Position numbers and translations under genes: made by a program
Origin: Stachybotrys elegans
Taxonomy: Eukaryota > Ascomycota > Sordariomycetes > Hypocreales > Stachybotryaceae
Assembly (NCBI GenBank): GCA_020746835.1
Contig: JAGPNK010000012.1
Location: 124,001-188,000 of the forward strand
DNA length: 64,000 bases
Reading direction: 5' to 3'
In this document: positions 1 through 10,712 of the stretch, piece by piece
Layout: every line of letters begins with the position of its first letter
Numbering within the stretch: position 1 is the stretch's first letter
Notes under the pieces: generated by a model
What the model saw: the letters and a program-made list of their open reading frames with translations, nothing else
Databases searched by the model: none
What the model was told of the DNA's origin: nothing

Positions 1-233
1 GTACGCGTGCATCTAAGCCATACATGAAATACATCATGGAGATATTTGAATCAAGTCCTGAAATGTTAGAGTCCTAGCTCAAATTGGTGTCGTCTGCCTA
101 ATGGGTGCCTAGTGGTGAGGCTGAACGCAAGGAAGCAAGTCGTGAACGGGGATCGTGCTTGACGCCAGCTTTTCGACCTAGCAACATCAAACTTTGGAAG
201 GAAAATAACATCACGGACTGGCTGCAACGCATC

Positions 234-1247
234 ATGGGGTCAAAAGGTCAGGGAACACTGGACGGCTGGCTGTCAAAACAGCAAAGCCGAGACACAGCAC
301 CTGCATCTGACTCGGGCTCACGGCCTGCACCAACGCCAGCAGGGCAGCGGGACAACAACACTACTAGGCATAGGGGCACCGAGCGACGAAGAGAAACGCT
401 TGCGGCTGTGGCGACGGAGACGAGGATCGTGCTTCCGGATGTATTACGCGACCTACCCAACATCCAGGCAGCGAAATCCGAGGCTCTCTACCTCTCCACC
501 CTGCCTCGCCTGAAGGCGTCGGATTGCCCCAAACGGACGCCATCCGGCAAGGCAGTCATCAGGATTGTCAACGAAGACACTTTCAATGCTGCAATCAACC
601 TCGCGGCTTCCAAGGGGCCCGCGTCTGGGCGTGTCGCGGTGCTCAACATGGCGAGCCACGTGAACCCCGGCGGCGGCTGGCGCAAAGGTGCACTCGCCCA
701 GGAAGAGGCCCTCTGCTACCGCAGCTCGCTGTCCCTGTCTCTACACAAGCGCTACTACCCTTTCAAGCAGCGCATGGGGTTATACACGCCCGACGTCGTC
801 GTGATCCGATCCGACATGCCCTCGGGCCACAAGCTGCTGCTGCCGGACATCAAAGCCGAAGACCTGCCCGTGGTGAGCGTGGTGAGCATCGCGGCGCTGC
901 GCGTGCCGGAGACGCGCCAGGTGCAAGAGACAGCCGCGGACGGGACCACGGTGGTCCGGAGAGCCGTGTATGCGGACCCGGCGGCGCGGGACCTGACCAA
1001 GGACAAGATGCGGCTCTGTCTCAGGATGGCGGCGCAGCGGGACCACGGCCTGCTCGTGCTCGGGGCGCTGGGGTGCGGCGCGTTCCGGAACCCCAAGGAG
1101 GAGGTTGCGCAGTGCTGGCTCGAGGTGTTCGGAGAGGCCGAGTTCCAGGGCGGGTGGTGGGAGGAGGTCTGGTTTGCCGTCTACGATACGAGGAACGAGG
1201 GAAACTTTGAGGTGTTTGAACGGGTGCTGGGCGGTGTCGAGGTCTGA
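234..1247 (+). CDS. PARG-like macrodomain protein (TIGR02452/DUF2263 type)
   Basis: Predicted microbial-type poly(ADP-ribose) glycohydrolase, 337 aa, one exon. The diagnostic bacterial/fungal PARG signature GGG-x7-QEE is present: Gly146-148 in NPGGGW, then Gln156-Glu157-Glu158. In this family the glutamates are the catalytic pair that cleave ADP-ribose chains. The upstream context NMASHVNPGGG and the late LGALGCGAFRNP segment fit a macrodomain fold. The open frame extends upstream to base 105 but has no ATG before 234, so 234 is chosen (protein begins MGSKGQGTLDGWL). The first ~90 residues are polar and probably disordered, with a Q-x-x-L-x-x-W-L stretch near the start that resembles a PCNA-binding motif. 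Family assignment is firm; the cellular role is inferred from the family. Confidence 0.85.
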   Translation: MGSKGQGTLDGWLSKQQSRDTAPASDSGSRPAPTPAGQRDNNTTRHRGTERRRETLAAVATETRIVLPDVLRDLPNIQAAKSEALYLSTLPRLKASDCPKRTPSGKAVIRIVNEDTFNAAINLAASKGPASGRVAVLNMASHVNPGGGWRKGALAQEEALCYRSSLSLSLHKRYYPFKQRMGLYTPDVVVIRSDMPSGHKLLLPDIKAEDLPVVSVVSIAALRVPETRQVQETAADGTTVVRRAVYADPAARDLTKDKMRLCLRMAAQRDHGLLVLGALGCGAFRNPKEEVAQCWLEVFGEAEFQGGWWEEVWFAVYDTRNEGNFEVFERVLGGVEV

Positions 1248-1981
1248 TTGCGTCGATATATCATCACCACACGATATTATCATGTCTACCCATTCGTCCC
1301 GTCCATTTTTATTTCAAAGAGATTTGACATATCTCAAAAAGGCCTACATTTACGACATCCGCTTCCAGAGCACGCAAGATGAGCTTAAACCACCCAAGAG
1401 CGGCATTAGCCCTGCAGCTGAAATTTTCATTGACCAAAAGCATGGCTGATAGATGACGCGATCGGCACTAATATGCACTACCACCACGGTTGCATGCCAC
1501 AACCAGAATGGGCGTATCAACGTACAAAGAGCCACGGTAGGCTGGGTTGCTCTGTTCCTGTCGGGTCCAGATCGGCCTGTCAAACGTCAAGCTACAGAAT
1601 TGGATCGTTAGTCCTTTGACCTTCCCATGTTATAGATGCCAACAAGATCCTGCAGCTTCTCTCCGATGCTGCCCCTTGCGAGAAGTCAATGCCTCGATTG
1701 CTTGACCAGGATAGGTCCCTCGAAAATCACTCGTCACAGAGCCCCCATGCATACACCCCACGGACCCTGGTGAAGATGCTATCATCGTCCCCTCCCCCAG
1801 TCCGGATCTACACCCTCTGAGCAACCCCAGTTTTCCAGCCACACCTTTTCCTCTTTGATCGCGCATTATCTGGGTCTCTTTATTAGTTTCCCATCATCTT
1901 TTTTCTTCCTCCTTTCTTTCCCTTGTATTCGCAACCTCTCGATAGGTTACGAACCTTGGTTGTTTTGCCTGCGCCGCCGCC
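1248..1981. other. Intergenic region and promoter of the permease
   Basis: 734 bp between the PARG-like gene and the permease. The last ~130 bases (about 1850-1975) are pyrimidine-rich, typical of a fungal 5' leader. No conserved gene is recognised. Confidence 0.5.
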
Positions 1982-3756
1982 ATGTTCCGTGCTTCCAAAG
2001 CCGACGGCGACATCTCCGCCGCCGACGCCGGCCATCTTGAGCCCGGCTATGTCGCATATGGCAGAGGCTCTCCCCAGCTCGATACTGCCGATGACAGTGC
2101 TTTTGATCCAGACTCGGGCGTCAAGCGCGGGCTCAAGAACCGTCATCTGTCTATGATGGCTCTCGCTGGCATCATCGGCCCTGGTTTGCTCGTTGGTAGC
2201 GGAGGCGCCCTCAACAACGGAGGCCCGGCATCCCTCATCATTGGTTTCGGTGTAATTGGTATGGTTCGAGGTCTTCTTCTACTATATACCACTGTTTTGC
2301 TAATTCCGCCAAGGTATCATTGCATTCTCCATTATGCAGTCACTGGGGGAAATCACCACCATATTTCCCGGCGGAGGCTCATTCATCTCCTTGGCAGAGC
2401 GCATGGTCGATAAGTCCTTCTCTGTAGCTGTCGGTTGGAACTACTTTATTATATGGGCCGCCGTCCTCGCCAACGAGTACAACATCATCTGCAGTATTCT
2501 GACTTACTGGACACCTGATATCCCCCTATGGGGGTGGTTCCTGATTCTCTGGTTCCTCTTCCTTGCGTTCCAGCTCATAGGCGTTGAGGCCTTTGGCGAA
2601 GCCGAGTATTGGCTGGCCCTTTTCAAGCTCCTCGGCCTAACCGCCTACTTCATCTTTGCCATTATTTACGCAGCGGGCGGCTTGATTGGGCAGGACGAGC
2701 CTCTGGGCTTCCGGTACTGGCACGATCCCGGGGCTTTCAACGGCAATGGATTCCGCGGTGTGGCTGTCGTCTTTGTGTTTTGCTCTACCTTTTACGCCGG
2801 AGTTGAATCTGTCGCCATTGCAGCGACTGAGACCCGGAACCCAGGTGTTGCCGTGCCAAGGTAGGACAAAAGTCTGTCTGGGTGTTGATTGAGCTCTGGC
2901 TAAAACTGTCTCCCTCAGCGCGATCCGTCAGGTCATTTGGCGAATCCTCTTTATCTATATGGGTTCTGCCTTTTTCTACGGCCTTACTTGCCCTGCCAAC
3001 GCTCCTGGGCTTGTCAACGGGGGTGCCCGTGCACTTCAAAGCCCCATGACTATCGCCATCCAGAACGCTGGATGGGAGGGTGGTGTTCATCTCATCAACG
3101 CCTTCATCCTGGTGACGTGTTTGTCGGCCATTAACTCTTCCATCTTCATCGGCTCCCGCACCGTGCTTTATATGGCTCAGTCCGGAAAAGCTCCCAGTAT
3201 TCTGGGCTGGACAAACGGACGAGGAGTCCCAGTTTGGGCTATTGTCCTCACCAATGCTGTCGGGTCCATCTCCATGATGAATGTAAGCACTGGAGCCTCC
3301 AGGGCCTACGGTTACATTGTCAACCTGTCTGGTGTGAGCACCTTTCTCGTCTGGGCGAGCATCAGCTTCATTCACATCCGGTTCCGCAACGCTCTGGCAG
3401 CTCAGAGCCGCGATCCGGCAGAGTTGCCTTTTAAGAGCTTGTGGTATCCATATAACGCTTACTTCGGCGTCATTGCAAACTGCTTTCTGGCACTGGTCCA
3501 GGGTTGGACAACGCTCTCGCCTTTCAACGCGGGTAACTTTGTCGATGCCTACATATTGCTCCCTCTATTTGGAGTTATTTATGTCATCTCCAAATTGTAC
3601 TGGAGGAACACTGACAAATTCAAGAGAAGCTGGGAAATAGACCTGGACAGTGGAAGAAGGTCTGATCTGGATCACAAAGTTCACACTTCCACTGATGAAG
3701 AGGGGACACAAGCCCAGAAGCTTCCTTTATGGAAAAGGCTTTGGAACAAGATGTAA
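1982..3756 (+). CDS. Amino-acid permease, YAT family (APC superfamily)
   Basis: Plasma-membrane amino-acid:proton symporter of the yeast amino-acid transporter family, 553 aa. Three exons: 1982-2258, 2314-2860 and 2919-3756; the introns are 55 and 58 bp and the join is 554 codons including stop. The start of the transport core reads RGLKNRHLSMMALAGIIGPG, the family hallmark in helix 1. Later hallmarks are GEITTIFPGGGSF, WNYFIIWAAVLANEYN and VESVAIAATETRNP. About 12 hydrophobic segments lie between residues ~50 and ~510. Splicing restores the expected VIGIIAFSIMQSLGE and VPSAIRQVIWRI across the junctions. Both termini are hydrophilic and cytosolic. Substrate specificity cannot be read from sequence. 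Confidence 0.93.
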
Positions 3757-4415
3757 GGCAGACGTGTCTATGATAGTCTAGGCATTTAATTTTCAATGTT
3801 GAGGAGAGTTGTTGGGACTGTTAGCTGCATTTCAAGACCCATGACACGATTCATGTATGCCATCGTTCATATACGAGATACCCATTCTAATGTTGGAAGC
3901 AAACTTTAGATACTGGTACCGCTTAAGAACCTGTGAAAAAATATCATACTATGGATGCTGTCGGTGTTTGAGGTTCAGGCTGGCGTAGTAGAAGTACTGT
4001 ACTTGACACAACTAAGTCTCGTTTGCTTGTCAGTTCTACTTCCTAATGGCCAAGTTATGATGAGGAAAAGAGTGTGCAGTTTGGGGTGTAAGCAGTAGAG
4101 AGCAAATAAACAGTAGAGGTGGTGCCTAGTGCCCCGGCAACCAATGCAGTCGTAAACAGTAGAGAAGAACAACAGCGAGGCCAATGGCCAAGTTATTCGG
4201 TTAGGTGCCGGGCTTAAGAACAGCCAGTAAGTTTATCATCAGCTAAGAGGCATGGTGCGAACACTACCATCTATGCCCTTCATTCGTATAAGCCTGAACC
4301 CGAGTCTATATCCTACGTATATTTTTGGAAGCTAACAAGAGAAATAAATACGAAACAAGATTGTATAGCTATGTTGGTACATTACACCACCAGCCATCTT
4401 CCCATTCATCCATTG
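3757..4415. other. Convergent intergenic region
   Basis: 659 bp between the 3' ends of the permease (plus) and the regulator (minus). It contains retroposon-like copy 1 (4045-4196), listed separately. Otherwise AT-leaning 3' sequence with no recognisable gene. Confidence 0.5.
4045..4196 (-). mobile_element. Short retroposon-like element, copy 1 (long form)
   Basis: A 124-nt core (4059-4182, read on the minus strand) is flanked by a perfect 14-nt direct repeat, AATGGCCAAGTTAT, at 4045-4058 and 4183-4196. The last 75 nt of the core match 45016-45090 at 74 of 75 positions. The two copies share the same 3' end but differ at the 5' end, and each has its own flanking duplication. The core holds three imperfect CTCTACTG(T/C)TTA-like sub-repeats. 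It has no terminal inverted repeats, open frame or poly(A) tail that I can see. Confidence 0.7.
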
Positions 4416-6017
4416 CTACAAACCCCTGCTGTAATCCGTCGTCATTCTCCCCATGGCATCACACCAGCGCTCAAACTTCCATCTTTCGATCAGCTTTCCC
4501 GATCGCAGTGAGGGCTCCCAGATGTCAGTAGTGTTGAGAACCCCTCGCGCAAATATCGACTTTTGTTCAAGGTAGAACCCAGCACTGTAATTCAACAACG
4601 ATATCCGAGACACGAGATCGAGGAGTTCATGCGAGCAGAGGATGGCCTCTTCTTCCAGCAGGGCTCGCTCATGCGGCGATATACAGCCAAGCAGTCTTGC
4701 CATTGAAATTGACCCCGCCAGTGCAGTTCCCACGTGCTCGTAGCGTCTGTCAATGAGCAGCTCGGCTGTGGTCAGCTTCTTTTTGAGCGTGAGAGCAGAA
4801 TATAGCTCTGCTTTCCACGTCAGGAGCCCTGATCTGCACTCGCGAGTCTCGGCGAGCACAATAGCCAGTTGGGATTCGTCGATTGGTTCATCGCTGCAAA
4901 TCATATCTGTGATTTGCCTGCCGATCCCAGGCGTCTTGGATATCTCCATGGCCAAGCCTATGCCTATACGGCACATCGAGGACAAAGTCCCATCCTCCTT
5001 GGCCATAGATAATCGCAAGTTGCTCCATATTTCCTCGCCAAGGAAGCACCCCTTGTTGGTCAGAAAAGATTCACATATCTGGAGACAAGAACATTAGAAT
5101 GACCGAGAATGGCCGGAAGGCGTAGCGAACTGACTATTGGTCCGGATAGTGTAGTGAAAAGAGTCTTCTCAAAATCTGACAGGTATTGGTTCGGCCCTCG
5201 CAGGCGCAGTAGTCTGGCAGCCCCCCAGATATGCGGCATCCATCCAGAAACTCCCTTGCCCAATAGCTGTTGAGAGTGTGTTAGTAAGACAGACGTTTAC
5301 AAGAACAAGCGGAGCACGCACCTCGAAACGGGCCAGTATTTCGGCGGCACACAATACTTCTGGGGCTGACCAGGTATCTTTGTCCTTCAAGGCATCCTGC
5401 AGACTCGACAGCGCGCGGCTATATGTAGCCCAGACGACTGCTGCGGGTTTCGCTTTCTGTGGCATGAGAAGCTGCTGGACCCTCAAGATCAGGCTGAGCA
5501 GCGCTTGGTCCAGACATCGCCAGAAGCCATATCTGGAATACACAAACTCCATGTAAGAGTCCTGTCGACACGAGAGCAGGCGAGATAGAAGTGATGGATC
5601 GGCGGACAGCCGTAACGAGGCAACGGCTCCGATGTGTATGGTTGTCAGCGCCGATAGGTCTAGTAGGTGAATGCCAGATTCGCGGACGATAAGCTCCAAC
5701 CCAGAAACTGGCATTGGCATTGCTACGCCCTGAGAGGCCCAACGCCTCCTTGGTGCTATTTCCGCCTGCCTTCGTTTTCGGCCTTCCTTGCTGTCAGGCC
5801 CCTCATCCTTTGGGTCCGAAGAGGAACTTTTGTCCAGAAGATCAGGGGGTAGCTGCAAGAGATTGTGCTTTACAGCCTGCCCTTCTTTGCGTTTTGCTGC
5901 AACGGTTTTCATGGCACGCCTCCGTATCATGGTCTTGGTCTCGGCCGAGAAGCCACACCCGCCGCCGCTCTGCATGACAAACTCGAAGGCGCCATCAGGC
6001 TGGGAAGACTTGGTCAT
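4416..6017 (-). CDS. Fungal-specific transcription factor domain protein (Fungal_trans_2 type)
   Basis: Predicted regulator, 496 aa, from three exons on the minus strand: 5322-6017, 5135-5266 and 4416-5078, with introns of 55 and 56 bp. The N-terminus carries FEFVMQSGG followed by ETKTMIRRRAMKTVAAKRK, a motif found at the start of many fungal regulators that lack a zinc cluster. The rest resembles the Fungal_trans_2 helical domain, with GAARLLRLRGPNQY and LSGPI-ICESFLTNKGCFL across the second junction. No C6 zinc cluster is present in the model or within ~300 bp upstream. The first ATG in frame is at 6017. It is transcribed away from the carbonic-anhydrase gene that starts 445 bp away. The target genes are unknown. 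Confidence 0.8.
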
Positions 6018-6462
6018 GATGTACACAAGTACTCAAACGCAGAACAAATATCGACAACCGCGCCGTATCGGATGCAAGTATCAGAGTGCTTTTGTTATGT
6101 TGGACCAAAATCTCAACAGCACGGAGGTCGGAGCATGCGTGCATCATGGGATTTAGGGGGACTTGCTTAATTAATAATTCGGCATGACAGCTCGAGTAAG
6201 CGACCAGGGTAGCAATTGCCGAATCGGGACACTTCGCGCACGCTGACACGGTCAGCTTGGCGTGGCATATCATACAGCGATCAAGTGGTGAGAATATAGC
6301 CACAGGTGTGGCAACATTGATTCATTTGGGTTTGGGAATCACTGTCGTCATTTTGGGGATCTCTCAGTATAAATATGACTCTCTTCCGCGCATGGACTGG
6401 TGCTCTCAATACAGTTCACATATCACACTGCCGAATTAACAAAAGACATCATCCCCTTCACA
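6018..6462. promoter_or_regulatory. Divergent promoter region
   Basis: 445 bp between the start codons of the minus-strand regulator and the plus-strand carbonic anhydrase. A TATA-like TATAAATAT lies about 95 bp upstream of the carbonic-anhydrase ATG (near 6368). The divergent layout allows, but does not show, co-regulation. Confidence 0.4.
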
Positions 6463-7271
6463 ATGTCTGGGCCCACTATTCAAGAGTTACTTGATCGAAA
6501 CGAGTACGCCAGCCTGACACTTTTACCTTTCTTCTTCAATGTGAAGAGACTGCTAATGCATATATGGATGTGGCAGGAGGCTGTCGACTTGGTTTCGACC
6601 AGCCAAGTTCTTCTCTGAGATATCCACCCCCCGGTCTCCCAAGATCCTGATGGGTTAGTAGATGCTTGGCAATTCAGTACGAGGGTGTCTTCTCATAATT
6701 GCCCCAGTATCATGCCTTGATCCAAGGTCTCAACCGGAGGAGATTTTTGGGCTACAGTTTGCTGGTAAATATGCCCGTTTTGTCTTTCACTCAGGCCTCT
6801 CTCTCTGATCTCATACAGAGGCTCTATCTTTCCGCAACCTCGGCGGTCGTGTTGCCTCGGTACATGATGATATTGTTGGCCTCGACTCTCTTCTCCGTTT
6901 CGAACATGTCATCATTATCCACCACACTGGTATGTAGCCTAATCCAAGCCTATCCTAGAAACTCGTGACTAACAATGCAGACTGTGCCCTTCTGCACTAT
7001 ACTTCGGATCAAGTGCGAGAGGGCGTGCGTAAGCTGCCTGGCGTGACAGCAGAGGAAGCTGAGTCACTCGTTCTTCCCAACTTCTCCAGGTATGTGGCCT
7101 TGCCAGGGTGGATGTCATTATTGTTAACTCCTCTTTTTAAGTCTCGAAGACAGTGTTCGTGAGGATATGGAGCACCTGAAGAAGTCAAAGGTCATCAGAC
7201 CAGAGCTGAAGGAGGCCATCAAGGGTTTTGTATTCGACATCAAGACTGGACTGATCAAGCAAGTGGAGTGA
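6463..7271 (+). CDS. Small beta-class carbonic anhydrase
   Basis: Interconverts CO2 and bicarbonate with a zinc cofactor. It is assembled from six exons: 6463-6503, 6577-6653, 6708-6764, 6819-6929, 6981-7089 and 7142-7271. Introns are 51-73 bp; the total is 175 codons, giving 174 aa. Every junction keeps frame and recreates a family motif. The zinc/Asp-Arg motif C-x-D-x-R is VSCLDPRS (Cys42, Asp44, Arg46). The second motif H-x-x-C is IIHHTDCAL (His94, Cys97). Between them lies FRNLGGRVASVHDDIVG. The C-terminal SLEDSVREDM matches the family. All three zinc ligands are intact, so it is probably active. The length fits the short fungal beta-CA subgroup, and no presequence is seen, suggesting a cytosolic enzyme. 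No single open frame reveals the gene. Confidence 0.88.
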
Positions 7272-8085
7272 TGATGTCGTTCAGGGGGTATGTCATCCGG
7301 CGCTTGGCCAGTTAAAAGGCCTTCCCGGTCCACACATTAAGGATCCATGTCAGAAACTCTCCTGTCATCCATATATTCTCGTAGTCTATTAAAGATGCTT
7401 ACGGCTAAGCCACCTTCCGCTACCATGGTAGAGACGACAGGGATACTTGAACCGAAGATGCCCTCTTCCGTAGGTTGATGAGGCTGGGAAGTATATCAAT
7501 ATTCTGGTAAGTACGGGTTAGTCTTGAATCTCTCAGAGCATCATGTCTCTCCGACTTTTCGATGAGACCATAGTAAGGAATACTGTGGCCCATTTCCTTG
7601 TATTGGAGCATTCGGTTTCTGCCTGCCCGGATGAAGTCTCCACCACTTTCACCACCACGGGTCGGCATCACAGAGTCGCACTCTAGGAGTGCCTTGGCAG
7701 GCAGGGAAAGCCGGGCCCCATTATGCCGCTTGTTCTGAAACTAACGTCGACACGCCTAGAATGTATTGGAGGCGTGTCCTCGGTCAACCAGGCAAAGCGA
7801 AGGGGTATGTTGAAACGAATACGAATACGGTGGGTCTCTTGCGAATACGAACGCGCGGAAACATATGTTCGATATGCCGTATTCGCTCAGGTTGAACGTA
7901 GTACCCAGCAGCGTGTAAGTCATGGCATGAACTTTTCCAATTGCTGCCAATTTGCGTTGTCGAGTGCTGTCACCGTTGGGCTCATTCCACTGTCGTTGTT
8001 GACTACAAAAGGGGCACGATGATCACTCAACTTTTCCATCAAATTGCACTTCAACCTGGCAAGTACATTCAACAAGTTTTCCAAC
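7272..8085. other. Intergenic region before CYP51
   Basis: 814 bp. Apart from the thioredoxin-reductase-like fragment at 7420-7705, I see only non-coding sequence and the presumed CYP51 promoter. Confidence 0.4.
7420..7705 (-). pseudogene. Possible thioredoxin-reductase-like gene remnant
   Basis: A minus-strand frame of about 90 residues reads CDSVMPTRGGESGGDFIRAG, then NRMLQY. This resembles the segment after the FAD-binding N-terminus in fungal thioredoxin-reductase-like proteins, where a T-R-D-G-x-x-P-x-x-F/L-x-x-G-R pattern occurs. No FAD-binding GxGxxG motif, CxxC redox pair or NADPH domain can be found around it, and both ends run into stops. I read it as a decayed fragment. The assignment is from memory of the family pattern and is weak. 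Confidence 0.3.
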
Positions 8086-9694
8086 ATGGACAACGCAACC
8101 CATATGCTTGACGGCGCGTCAAAATGGTTCTTCCTGATTGTTGGGCTCATTGTCGTTGTCTTCGTCGGCAATATCCTCTATCAACTCCTTCCCAAGAGCA
8201 AGTCAGAACCCCCGATGGTGTTCCATTGGATTCCTTTTGTAGGGAATGCTGTCAGCTACGGTCTATCGCCGTATGACTTCTTTGTACGCTGCCGTGAAAA
8301 GGTTGGTTGAATTCTGAACGCAATTCCAGGTGTGACATCTGTCTATCGATTCGAGACTGACGGGAATCTTCCTCAAGCATGGAGACATCTTCAGCTTCAT
8401 GCTATTCGGGCAGAAAATCACATGCTACTTCGGTCTCGACGGCAACGAGTTTATTCTCAACGGAAAGCACGCCGACTTGAACGCCGAGGAGATATACGGC
8501 CCATTGACGACCCCGGTGTTCGGATCCGATGTTGTATACGATTGTCCCAACTCCAAGTTGATGGAGCAGAAGAAGTTTGTCAAGTTCGGACTTACCCAGA
8601 GCGCGCTCGAAAGCTACGTTCAAGGCATTGAGCAAGAGGTTGTGGACTATATCTCAATGAGTCCAACCTTCTCCGGTGCGAGCGGCGTATTTGACGTATC
8701 GACGACCCTATCCGAGATCACAATCTTCACGGCCGGACGATCGTTGCAGGGGATCGAGGTTCGCGAGAAGCTCACAACAGAATTCGCATCTCTATACCAT
8801 GACCTGGACATGGGCTTCCAGCCCATCAACTTTCTGATGCCATGGGCGCCATTGCCACATAACAGGAAAAGGGATGCCGCGCGCAATCGAATGCGGGATA
8901 TTTACATGGACATTATTGCCAAGCGACGCGAGAGCGGCAACGAAGAAGGGTCGGACATGATTTGGAACTTGATGCGATGCCAGTACAAGAACGGCACTCC
9001 CGTACCCGACAAAGAGATTGCGCACATGATGATCACACTCCTGATGGCGGGCCAACACACTTCGTCCTCCGCCAGCTCGTGGATCGTCTTCCATCTTGCA
9101 TCGCGGCCAGACATTACAGAAGAGCTGTACAGGGAGCAGGTCCAATACCTCAGTCGGGAGGGTCGGCTCGAGCCTCTGCAGTACTCGGATCTGGAAAAGC
9201 TGCCTCTGCTTCGCAACGTGGTCAAGGAGACATTGCGGGTGCACTCGTCAATCCACTCGGTAATGCGCAAGGTGAAACAGGCAATGCCGATTCCGGGCAC
9301 GTCGTATGTCATCAAGCCTGGCAGCGTCATGCTGGCGTCTCTGCTCGTGACGGCCCTGAGCGACGAGCACTTCCAAAACGCCATGGAGTGGGAGCCGCAT
9401 CGATGGGACTCGCGTGCAGACGCGGCGATCGAGGACGTCGATTTCGACGAGAAGAGCTTATCCAAGGGCACGAGAAGCCCATACCTGCCTTTTGGCGGAG
9501 GGAGACACCGATGCATCGGCGAGAAGTTTGCCTATGTCAACCTGAGCACCATCATTGCAGTCCTGGTTCGGAATTTTCGTTTCCAGACAATGGACGGGAA
9601 GAAGGGTGTGCCGGAAACGGATTATGCATCTCTTTTCTCGCGGCCCGTGCAGCCTGCGTTTGTTCGATGGGAGCGCCGCGATTCAAAGGCTTGA
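8086..9694 (+). CDS. cyp51: Sterol 14-alpha-demethylase (cytochrome P450, CYP51)
   Basis: Ergosterol-pathway P450 that removes the C14 methyl group of lanosterol/eburicol at the ER, and the target of azole fungicides. Two exons, 8086-8301 and 8378-9694, give 510 aa; the 76-bp intron has a CTGAC branch-like site. An N-terminal membrane anchor lies at residues ~14-35. The CYP51-specific proline-rich entry [13 protein letters not shown] and the B-C region [20 protein letters not shown] follow. The I-helix reads [12 protein letters not shown], the ExxR motif is [15 protein letters not shown], and the heme loop is [12 protein letters not shown] with Cys451. All core residues are intact. The residue matching Leu98 of A. 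fumigatus Cyp51A is His103 here. Filamentous fungi often have several CYP51 paralogues; which one this is cannot be settled without alignment. Confidence 0.93.
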
Positions 9695-10712
9695 GGAATT
9701 TCCAGGACCAGTGCACCGTCGAGGACTTCAGTGCATCATGCATTGGGCCGAAGAGTGCTGGGGAAAGGAGGAGAGGGAGAGGTCATGGCCTTAGTGCCAG
9801 GAAGAGGCTCTGCATAGTGGCTGCGCGCCGATATTCACAGGAGATTGGGTGGTGGAAATTGGATAAATCGATCTCAGGATGTATGGTTGACGGCTGCCGA
9901 ACCAAAGGCGTACGTGATTGTAGAAGATGCTTGAATATAAATATACAGGAAAGCCGAGAGAAATGGCAGCAACAAATTCCAGCATTGTTTTGAGCTGCAC
10001 GGAGAGTTGTGTAGGGTATCTGGCAAGTTCGTGGGGAATGGAATGAAAGAAAGGGAGAGGTCTGTTCTGCCATGTGATTTGCCTTATCAAGTATCTAGTA
10101 CTTGTTTGTTTCCCTGAATGATTGCAGGTCGAACGGAAGCAGATCTGTGGTCAGGGGTACATCAAGTAGCTGTACACCTGCGACTCCTGAGCCAGCCTTG
10201 TCCTTTGGCGGCCGCGTATCTCTATCAGCTCCCTCCCCAAGTCCTAGTACTTCCCCTCGCTATGGGGTAGGCTTGGCGCTGCTCGTAGCCAGGTACCTGC
10301 TCCAGCAAATGACAGCTTAGAGTTGGGCTGGTGCGATGACTTCAACCTCCACAGCCCGGCCAGCTAACGTACCTTAACCTTACAGAGTACCTTGGCTGCT
10401 ATAGCTCCATGCACCCACCACCTTTTCGCTCTCCCTGCATCATCGCCATATCACGACACCGCGTCCTACCGTTCAGCCAGTCGCCGACCCTTCCAGCACG
10501 CCATCGCTGCTGAGCCCGACTCGCTCCCGCACGCTCAGCGCAATGACTAGAATCGTCACCCGCTCTCGTGGCTTCAGCAATTGATTGCTCTGTGTGCTTT
10601 GTGCCTCGTCCCACGTGCTTCGCGACCGACCGACGGCCTGATTTGCCCTCCGGCCGCGCCCCTTCCCCGACGTCCCTTTTCCCACGACTCTTGTCCCGAT
10701 CAAGCCGAGTGA
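9695..10712. other. Intergenic region
   Basis: 1018 bp between CYP51 and the VPS9-domain gene. Short open frames on both strands resemble no family I know. The last ~300 bp are C/T-rich and probably form the leader of the downstream gene. Confidence 0.5.

Noticed and set aside
7756..7950. Short frames between the thioredoxin-reductase-like fragment and CYP51
   Set aside because: They overlap the presumed CYP51 promoter and show no conserved motif.
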